Part shown: in pieces, positions 1 to 3,818 of the stretch | How positions within the stretch are numbered: position 1 is the first letter of the stretch | How the letters are laid out: each line of letters starts with the position of its first letter | Assembly (NCBI GenBank): GCA_946187475.1 | Contig: CAMHRJ010000062.1 | Coordinates: 1-9,472, forward strand | Direction of reading: 5' to 3' | Origin: an uncultured Clostridia bacterium | GTDB lineage: Bacteria; Bacillota; Clostridia; Oscillospirales; Oscillospiraceae | DNA: 9,472 bases | The notes under the pieces: generated by a model | What the model was told of the DNA's origin: nothing | The model's database searches: none | The model's input: only the letters and a program-made list of their open reading frames with translations | Translations under genes and position numbers: made by a program

Positions 1-25
1 CGGCATACCGAAAATCGGTATACCG
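1..25 (-). repeat. Hairpin downstream of the microprotein gene
   Basis: Positions 1-11 and 15-25 are inverted repeats that form an 11-bp stem with a 3-nt loop when read as minus-strand RNA; one pair is a G-U wobble. The hairpin lies 32 nt past the stop codon of the microprotein gene and could be its terminator or an intergenic mRNA structure. The U-tract that would decide this lies before position 1 and cannot be seen. Confidence 0.5.
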
Positions 26-57
26 GCGTATTTCTCTTGGGTCTGGAAGACAGTTGA

Positions 58-174
58 TTAGAAATCGTCGCCCGGAGTCTCGACATCGCTGGGAGTGGTG
101 GGCTCTTCGTTGGAGCCGGTCAGGATGTCGCGGATCTCGAAATCGACAACTGTCAGCTGCGGACGCTCAAACAT
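58..174 (-). CDS. Acidic 38-residue microprotein of unknown function
   Basis: A 38-codon reading frame starts at ATG 174 and ends with TAA at 58-60. The protein begins MFERPQLTVVDFEIRDILTG and continues with a Ser/Thr/Pro/Glu/Asp-rich tail ending TPGDDF. There is no Cys, no membrane segment and no signal peptide. The gene has its own sigma-A-like promoter (-10 at 239-244, -35 at 262-267) and a clear AAGGAG ribosome binding site 8 nt before the ATG, which makes a real short gene much more likely than chance. From memory, short proteins opening with a 'ΦEKPxLxΦΦxFExxDΦΦ' pattern (Φ, hydrophobic) recur in gut Clostridia without a known role; I cannot confirm homology here. A leader-plus-core peptide precursor is one possibility, but no modification enzyme is in view. 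Confidence 0.72.
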   Translation of the reverse strand: MFERPQLTVVDFEIRDILTGSNEEPTTPSDVETPGDDF

Positions 175-182
175 AGCTATGT

Positions 183-188
183 CTCCTT
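183..188 (-). promoter_or_regulatory. Ribosome binding site of the microprotein gene
   Basis: The minus strand reads AAGGAG exactly 8 nt before the ATG at 174. It is one of the strongest ribosome binding sites in the window and the main support for calling such a short gene. Confidence 0.8.
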
Positions 189-238
189 CTTGCAAGATAC
201 TGCAGGTAACGCCTGAAAAGGCATTCTCCTACATCAAA

Positions 239-267
239 ATCATACAACTATTTCCCGGAGATTGCAA
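239..267 (-). promoter_or_regulatory. Sigma-A promoter of the microprotein gene
   Basis: The minus strand carries TTGCAA (262-267), a 17-nt spacer and TATGAT (239-244), each one or two mismatches from consensus. The predicted transcript would start near 232 and have a leader of about 55-60 nt. That leader contains a small GCCT/AGGC hairpin (211-222) ahead of the ribosome binding site. Confidence 0.7.
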
Positions 268-427
268 GACCTTTTTTTGTAGTTTTAATTAAAAAATGTG
301 TGTATTAAGCGAAAGCCGCATATCTTGTATGATCGGCAGATTACGGCTGCCTGGCAGTTGCCGCATGGGGTCTCAGGAAAGGTTCCCGCCTCCCGCAGGT
401 TCCGAAGTCGGGCCGCCGGCCTTCCCG

Positions 428-607
428 TCAAAAGCGCAGGGTCAGGTTGTTCAGGCCGAGGGAGTTGACATAATTCGCTTCCTTCACCGTCCGCATGACC
501 ATGCGCAGACCGACATGGGCGGTGGGGGCGTCGTCCCGGCGCGGCTCCAGGCAGCGCACGGGGTCGAAGTGGATGCAGTTGTCCCGGATGCGGTCTGTGG
601 TTAGAAC
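428..607 (-). pseudogene. C-terminal remnant of a GHKL-type ATP-binding protein
   Basis: On the minus strand the frame from about 607 to the stop at 428-430 encodes about 59 residues, including RIRDNCIHFDP and later GLRMVMRTVKEANYVNSLG and NNLTLRF. The D-N-C...FDP motif followed by G-Φ-R-Φ-V...Y-N-S/T-L-G-L-N is the usual end of histidine-kinase-like ATPase domains in anti-sigma or phosphatase-associated regulators and some Clostridia fusion proteins. An in-frame stop lies directly upstream at 608-610, there is no start codon with a ribosome binding site, and the N-terminal half of the domain (the N-box) is missing. I read it as the tail of a gene whose front was lost, perhaps when the adjacent tRNA-end islet arrived. 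The longer overlapping frames on both strands are shadows of this segment. Confidence 0.6.
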
Positions 608-645
608 TCATGCCACAGCCGATGAAAAACAGGGCAAAATGTTGG

Positions 646-678
646 AAAAAAGTCCTGAAACCTTACGCTTTCAGGACT
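646..678 (-). terminator. Intrinsic terminator behind tRNA-end copy 1
   Basis: A perfect 10-bp stem (651-660 with 669-678) and 8-nt loop are followed on the minus strand by a run of U residues (646-650). It begins 6 nt after the CCA of tRNA-end copy 1, as expected for the terminator of a tRNA gene. Confidence 0.85.
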
Positions 679-684
679 ATTGAT

Positions 685-716
685 TGGTCCGAGTGACTGG
701 ATTCGAACCAGCGGCC
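685..716 (-). repeat. tRNA 3'-end fragment, copy 1 (att-like direct repeat)
   Basis: On the minus strand this 32-bp segment reads as a tRNA end: a T-arm with loop TTCGAAT closed by CTGG/CCAG, acceptor 3' strand CACTCGG, discriminator A and CCA. It is identical to 1495-1526. No matching 5' acceptor strand (CCGAGTG), D-arm or anticodon arm lies upstream; a GC-rich hairpin and AT-rich DNA stand there instead. A C1-G72 pair with A73 would most resemble tRNA-Pro, but identity cannot be fixed. Tyrosine recombinases commonly use tRNA 3' ends as attachment sites, so this is probably an att half-site. Confidence 0.75.
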
Positions 717-777
717 GGCCTACGGCTTCGCCGGGCCGCCCTTGCGGCGAGATTAAAATACAAGAGGCCGCTGGTTC
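705..777. repeat. 12-bp inverted repeat around a GC-rich stem-loop
   Basis: GAACCAGCGGCC (705-716, inside tRNA-end copy 1) is repeated in inverted orientation at 766-777. Between them, GCGGCC (711-716) can also pair with GGCCGC (734-739) around an inner CGGC-TTC-GCCG hairpin. Bases 761-777 also match the second tRNA-end region (1515-1531) over 17 bp in inverted orientation. This suggests an inversion or recombination scar at the end of the islet. Confidence 0.6.
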
Positions 778-795
778 ACAGACGCGAGCATATAA

Positions 796-824
796 AAGAA
801 AGGCAAGTCATACCTGTCTTTCTT
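796..824 (-). terminator. Probable terminator of the lipoprotein gene
   Basis: A 13-position stem (796-808 with 812-824) with one mismatch and one wobble and a 3-nt loop lies 77 nt past the stop codon of the lipoprotein gene. The minus-strand sequence that follows is TTATATG, a weak U-tract, so termination may be leaky. Confidence 0.55.
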
Positions 825-901
825 GTGAAAGAGCGCGTAAACGTGTACCAAACAATAGAAAGAACGCCCAAAAGTACACCACGGTGGATAACGAACCCAC
901 A

Positions 902-1384
902 TCAGTAGTGCAAATAATAATAGTAATAACAAGGAGCAAGTCTTCTGACAATAAAAACGTTGTCTCCTCCGGAGTCGTGGTCGCTTTCCCGATACTCCCA
1001 TCCATCCGCTGTTTCCACAAAATCTGCGGCAGTTATTACATAATGAATTGAATCATTTTTACGCCACATTGCAAGTGGATCATCATCGGGTGTGAAGAAG
1101 AAACCTGTATAATTCGTCTGGCTGCCCATTCCGCTGCCACCGCAGTAAAAGTCAACATAGCCATCGTTTTCATCTACGCTCTTGATCCAGCTTAAAGATG
1201 TTACATCATCATACTGTTCGCTGTTTACTGCTGCATCGATTGCGCTAAAATCTTGCAGAAATCGTTTGTTTATGGAATCAAAGGACTTCTCGTCATTGCC
1301 CATGCAGCCAGACAGAATCACAATATTGCAGATTATCAAAACAATACAGAGCAGTCGCTTTATAGATGCAAGCTTTGTACCCAT
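902..1384 (-). CDS. Small secreted lipoprotein of unknown function
   Basis: This 160-residue protein has a lipoprotein signal: Lys/Arg near the N-terminus, a hydrophobic stretch (about residues 10-25) and the lipobox LSGC, so it should be lipid-anchored at the outer face of the membrane. The mature part is acidic, with an N-terminal helical stretch (FDSINKRFLQDFSAIDAAV), a Gly/Tyr-rich centre (YCGGSGMGSQTNYTGFFFTP) and a C-terminal tail containing five consecutive Tyr. I do not recognise a named domain. I chose ATG 1384 because AGGAGG lies 6 nt upstream and the signal peptide starts there; an in-frame start 19 codons earlier has neither. The gene has its own promoter, is bounded by terminators on both sides, and is clearly AT-richer than its surroundings. 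It is the only gene between the two tRNA-end repeats, which suggests horizontally acquired cargo. A role in surface stress or immunity is only a guess. Confidence 0.8.
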   Translation of the reverse strand: MGTKLASIKRLLCIVLIICNIVILSGCMGNDEKSFDSINKRFLQDFSAIDAAVNSEQYDDVTSLSWIKSVDENDGYVDFYCGGSGMGSQTNYTGFFFTPDDDPLAMWRKNDSIHYVITAADFVETADGWEYRESDHDSGGDNVFIVRRLAPCYYYYYLHY

Positions 1385-1422
1385 GACATGCCTCCTGAAC
1401 AGCGTTTGATTTGGCACATAAA

Positions 1423-1451
1423 ATAATATCATAAATAGCATTGAAGCGCAA
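1423..1451 (-). promoter_or_regulatory. Sigma-A promoter of the lipoprotein gene
   Basis: The minus strand reads TTGCGC (1446-1451), a 17-nt spacer and TATTAT (1423-1428). The -35 element starts right after the U-tract of the tRNA-end terminator, so the lipoprotein gene is an isolated, separately promoted unit. Confidence 0.7.
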
Positions 1452-1454
1452 GAA

Positions 1455-1488
1455 AAACCTCTTTTGCCACAGTAGACAAAAGAGGTTT
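1455..1488 (-). terminator. Intrinsic terminator behind tRNA-end copy 2
   Basis: A 12-bp perfect stem (1455-1466 with 1477-1488) is followed on the minus strand by TTTTTCTT, part of which lies in the stem. It starts 6 nt after the CCA of tRNA-end copy 2, the same spacing as at copy 1, but the stem sequence is unrelated. Confidence 0.87.
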
Positions 1489-1494
1489 CTTTCG

Positions 1495-1526
1495 TGGTCC
1501 GAGTGACTGGATTCGAACCAGCGGCC
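1495..1526 (-). repeat. tRNA 3'-end fragment, copy 2 (att-like direct repeat)
   Basis: This is identical over 32 bp to 685-716 and again encodes only the T-arm, acceptor 3' strand and CCA of a tRNA. The minus-strand sequence before it (1527-1620) has no recognisable D-arm, anticodon arm or CCGAGTG acceptor strand, so it is not a complete tRNA gene. Together the copies bracket the lipoprotein islet as attL and attR would bracket an integrated element. Confidence 0.75.
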
Positions 1527-1531
1527 TCTTG

Positions 1532-1738
1532 AACCCCATTTGTTCTTGAGCCGTAACAGGACGTCCCTTACAGTTGCTTTACAGCCCATAGAATACACGA
1601 TTTTTCCAGTAAAATCAAGGGATTTCAGCACTTTTGTATTAAATCACTCGTCATGACCGGGAAAACGGTTTTTGGGAAAAAATGGAAAACTGTTAGACAG
1701 GTGTTAGAAGCCCTGCTGTTGCAAAGAAAAATGTCTAC
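1532..1738. other. Intergenic stretch without a recognisable gene
   Basis: This AT-leaning segment between tRNA-end copy 2 and the ANTAR gene has no open frame with a credible start, no integrase remnant that I can read, and no clear promoter. It contains only a minor GATTTT/AAAATC inverted repeat near 1598-1615 and a short ACCG/CGGT hairpin followed by T residues near 1656-1676. Confidence 0.5.
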
Positions 1739-1788
1739 CAGGAGAACCAGATCCGCATACTCAGCCTGCGCGGTCTGGTTTTCTCCTG
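1739..1788. terminator. Long imperfect hairpin after the ANTAR gene
   Basis: CAGGAGAACCAGA (1739-1751) pairs with 1774-1788 with a 2-nt bulge, and the inner part (CCGCA with TGCGCGG) can extend the stem. It lies 25 nt past the ANTAR stop codon, so it is the likely end of the glnA-ANTAR transcript. There is no strong U-tract right after the stem on either strand, so efficiency as an intrinsic terminator is uncertain. Confidence 0.5.
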
Positions 1789-1813
1789 TAAGCAAGAATA
1801 CCTGTACACATGG

Positions 1814-2398
1814 TTACGCATCGTAAATCCGGATGATCTCCTCGGCGATTGTGCGGCGGGAGACACAGCGGTCCATGGCCTGCTTTTCCAGATAGCGGTG
1901 GGCGTCGGCCTCCGTCATCCCCAGTTGGCCGATCAACAGCCACTTGGCGCGGTTGACGATGCGGATCTCCTGCATTTTCTCCTCCAGGCTCTGGGTTTTC
2001 TGCTCCAAACGGCGCAGGCGCTGTCGGGCCGTGAGCATCCAGTGAATCGCGGTCTCCAGCGTCCGGGGTGTGGTGGGCTTTTCGAGGGTGAAAACACCCT
2101 GTTCCTCCGCCCGGCTCTGCAGCAGCTTGAACTCCTGGGCCCGCAGAAGCAGCAGGCAGATGGTCTGCCGCCCGGCGGAAAGCTCCGCGGCCAGGTCCAT
2201 CCCCTGCCCGTCGGGCAGAGGCGCGTTGAGCAGCACCAGGTCATAGCTCTGGTCCAGAACCGCACGCTTTGCCGCGTTCACCGAGGGGACCACGCGGATG
2301 GGATCGCAATATGGCTTGCAAAGGCCGAGAACCGTTTCGTTGAACCGCTCCGAGCAGGAGACCAGCAGCAGGCTGTAGCATTGACTTGGAAAGAGCAC
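1814..2398 (-). CDS. ANTAR antiterminator with a degenerate receiver domain
   Basis: This 194-residue protein has a response-regulator-like fold (about 1-120), a helical coiled-coil linker (about 124-148) and an ANTAR RNA-binding domain (about 140-193), recognisable from RIVNRAKWLLIGQLGMTEAD, the spaced Ala-M-D and the SRRTIAEEII ending. ANTAR proteins bind paired hairpins in nascent RNA and stop terminators from forming. The receiver is non-canonical: the phosphoacceptor position in YDLVLLNAPLPD is Asn58, and the usual acidic pair near the N-terminus is replaced by SCS, although Lys107 (LEKP) is kept. Control by phosphorylation is therefore unlikely; a bound partner or ligand is more plausible. 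The start is GTG 2398 with AGGGGG upstream. The gene lies 30 nt behind glnA in the same direction, so the two are probably co-transcribed. Its likely target is nitrogen-gene leader RNA, perhaps the one before glnN. Confidence 0.88.
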   Translation of the reverse strand: MLFPSQCYSLLLVSCSERFNETVLGLCKPYCDPIRVVPSVNAAKRAVLDQSYDLVLLNAPLPDGQGMDLAAELSAGRQTICLLLLRAQEFKLLQSRAEEQGVFTLEKPTTPRTLETAIHWMLTARQRLRRLEQKTQSLEEKMQEIRIVNRAKWLLIGQLGMTEADAHRYLEKQAMDRCVSRRTIAEEIIRIYDA

Positions 2399-2428
2399 CG
2401 CGTCACCCCCTTTTCTGCGTTCTCCATC

Positions 2429-3637
2429 TCAAAGACCATAGCTGTCGATCAACGTCCGGGGCAAATGGGCTCTCAAAAAGTCGCTGGAGGCAGCCAGCGC
2501 TGCGGCGGCCTCCTTGGATTCCGGCAGCCGGGCAAACCGCGCCTGGGTCGACTCATCTGCGGTAAACAGATTCAGATCCGCGGCAGGAGGCAGGGGCAGC
2601 TTCCTTGCAATCCCGTCCATGGCGGCCCAGATCAGCAGGGCGTAGGCCAGATAGGGGTTTGCCGCCGGGTCCGGAGAGCGCAGCTCCGCCCGCCGGAATT
2701 CGCCCTCCGCGGCGGGAACCCGGATCAGCTGGGAGCGGTTCTGGGCCGACCAGCTGATAAACCGCGGCGCCTTGTCCCGGCCCAGACGGGTATAGGAGCC
2801 CTCCAGCGGGTTGAGAAATACGGTGATTTCCCCGATGTGACGGAGAATGCCCGCGATCATGGGCCCAAGCAGATCCTCACCCGTGGCGGACTGCACCGAA
2901 ATGTTGATGTGAAAGCCGCTGCCCGGGGCATTCTCCAGAGGCCTGGGAGAGAAGTCCGCCCACAGTCCGTTTCTGGCTGCCACGGTTTTGACCACTCTGC
3001 GGAAGGCCATGGCGTTGTCCGCGGCGGACAGCGCGTCGGAATAGCGGAAGTCGATCTCATTCTGGCCGGGTCCCTCCTCGTGGTGGGTCCCCTCCGGCTG
3101 GATGCCCAGCTCCTGCAGCATCATGCAGATCTCCCGCCGGACGCCCTCCCCCCGGTCGTCCGGGGCGCTGTCCATATAGGACGCCTGATCCACGGGGATG
3201 CGGGTCTGATTGCCCTGATCATCCAGGCAGAACAGGTAAAATTCCAGCTCCGCGCCGAAGGAGAAGCGCAGGCCCCTGGCGCCGGCTTCCTCCACAGCCC
3301 GGATCAGAAGACTGCGGGTGTCATTCTCAAAGGGGCTTCCGTCCGGGCAGCTGACTTTGCACTGCATCTGCACCAGCTTCCCCTGCTCCGGCCGCCATGG
3401 CAGCAGGGTGAGAGTCTGAGGCAGCGGGTGCAGGAACAGATCTGAGTGCACCTGGCCGCCAAAGCCGCGAATGGCGGAGGCGTCGATGGCGATCCCATAG
3501 GAAAAAGCCCTGGGCAGCTCCGAGGGCAAAATGGCGATGTTCTTCTGCCGCCCGAACACGTCACAAAAGGCCAGGTGGATAAAGCGAACGTCCTCCTCGG
3601 CCACAAAGCTCTGAACGTCCTGGCTGGTGTACTGCAT
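2429..3637 (-). CDS. glnA: Type I glutamine synthetase, compact form
   Basis: This enzyme makes glutamine from glutamate, ammonia and ATP in the cytosol. The 402-residue product shows the family signatures in order: an N-terminal beta-grasp domain (about 15-95), PDGSPFENDTR (98-108), metal-ligand glutamates E130/E132 in GAELEFY, HHEEGPGQNEID (185-196), GSGFHIN (239-245, His243), NRSQLIRVP (300-308) and AELRSPDPAANPYL (317-330). It is about 40 residues shorter than typical Bacillus or E. coli GlnA. The position matching the adenylylated Tyr of E. coli (NLYDLP) is NLF here, so adenylylation is not expected. I chose ATG 3637 because GGGGG lies 7 nt upstream; in-frame starts at 3643 and 3655 (TTG) sit on or before that site. 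It has its own promoter, divergent from glnN, and the ANTAR gene follows. A glutamine-synthetase-like enzyme acting on another amine cannot be fully excluded. Confidence 0.9.
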   Translation of the reverse strand: MQYTSQDVQSFVAEEDVRFIHLAFCDVFGRQKNIAILPSELPRAFSYGIAIDASAIRGFGGQVHSDLFLHPLPQTLTLLPWRPEQGKLVQMQCKVSCPDGSPFENDTRSLLIRAVEEAGARGLRFSFGAELEFYLFCLDDQGNQTRIPVDQASYMDSAPDDRGEGVRREICMMLQELGIQPEGTHHEEGPGQNEIDFRYSDALSAADNAMAFRRVVKTVAARNGLWADFSPRPLENAPGSGFHINISVQSATGEDLLGPMIAGILRHIGEITVFLNPLEGSYTRLGRDKAPRFISWSAQNRSQLIRVPAAEGEFRRAELRSPDPAANPYLAYALLIWAAMDGIARKLPLPPAADLNLFTADESTQARFARLPESKEAAAALAASSDFLRAHLPRTLIDSYGL

Positions 3638-3666
3638 AATCATACCCCCAAACAAAATCTTTTCGT

Positions 3667-3695
3667 ATTATACTACAGGAAATCGAAAATGAAAA
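3667..3695 (-). promoter_or_regulatory. Promoter of glnA
   Basis: The minus strand has a perfect TATAAT (3667-3672) and, 17 nt upstream, TTTTCA (3690-3695), a weaker -35 element. The predicted leader is only about 23 nt, with no room for an attenuator, so glnA itself is not obviously under ANTAR control. Confidence 0.7.
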
Positions 3696-3700
3696 GGGGC

Positions 3701-3729
3701 TTGACAAATAAAAAATCATCCCGTATAAT
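3701..3729 (+). promoter_or_regulatory. Consensus promoter of the glnN-purine operon
   Basis: A perfect TTGACA (3701-3706) and perfect TATAAT (3724-3729) are 17 nt apart, so initiation should be strong, near 3735-3738. Such a strong promoter running straight into a terminator suggests control by read-through rather than by initiation. Confidence 0.9.
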
Positions 3730-3740
3730 ACGCGGGTAAA

Positions 3741-3793
3741 GGCAATGGAGTCTTTAGGATCACGGTCCTAAGTGCCCCCATTGCCCTTTTTTT
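3741..3793 (+). promoter_or_regulatory. Attenuator-like stem-loop in the glnN leader
   Basis: GGCAATGG (3741-3748) pairs perfectly with CCATTGCC (3778-3785), and T3787-T3793 follow, giving an intrinsic terminator that fills most of the leader. The outer stem encloses an asymmetric internal loop (AGTC opposite TGCCC) and a second hairpin, TTAGGA/TCCTAA (3754-3759, 3766-3771), with six-base loop TCACGG. GGCA (3741-3744) can instead pair with TGCC (3773-3776), which would break the terminator stem and may be the permissive fold. ANTAR proteins act on hairpins with six-base loops, but their known A1/G4 loop rule is not met here. It could equally be a small-ligand riboswitch, a protein-binding attenuator or the end of a short RNA. 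The terminator is clear; conditional control is inferred. Confidence 0.75.
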
Positions 3794-3818
3794 ATTCTTT
3801 TTTCGGGAGGATTTCAGT

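Noticed and set aside
285..611. A 108-codon minus-strand frame and a 102-codon plus-strand frame
   Set aside because: Both are out of frame with the ATPase-domain remnant at 428-607, whose protein motifs decide the true frame.
685..800. A complete tRNA gene at copy 1 (or at copy 2)
   Set aside because: I looked for a CCGAGTG acceptor strand, D-arm and anticodon arm upstream on the minus strand at both copies and found none.
680..1051. Plus-strand frames reading VRVTGFEPA-like peptides
   Set aside because: These are translations of the reverse complement of the tRNA end, a well-known source of false proteins.
1293..1631. Minus-strand frame containing GSRGRWFESSHSD
   Set aside because: This motif is the translated T-arm and acceptor end of a tRNA. 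The frame overlaps the lipoprotein signal region and has no credible start.
1898..3445. A 515-codon open frame on the plus strand
   Set aside because: It is antisense to glnA and the ANTAR gene, both of which have clear family motifs. Its composition (Gln, His, Arg, Gly-rich) is typical of a shadow frame in GC-rich DNA.
3736..3793. A canonical ANTAR two-hexaloop motif, or a fluoride, guanidine or purine riboswitch, in the glnN leader
   Set aside because: There is one inner hexaloop (TCACGG) without A1/G4, and the conserved core bases I recall for those riboswitches are missing. Only the attenuator-like description is supported.
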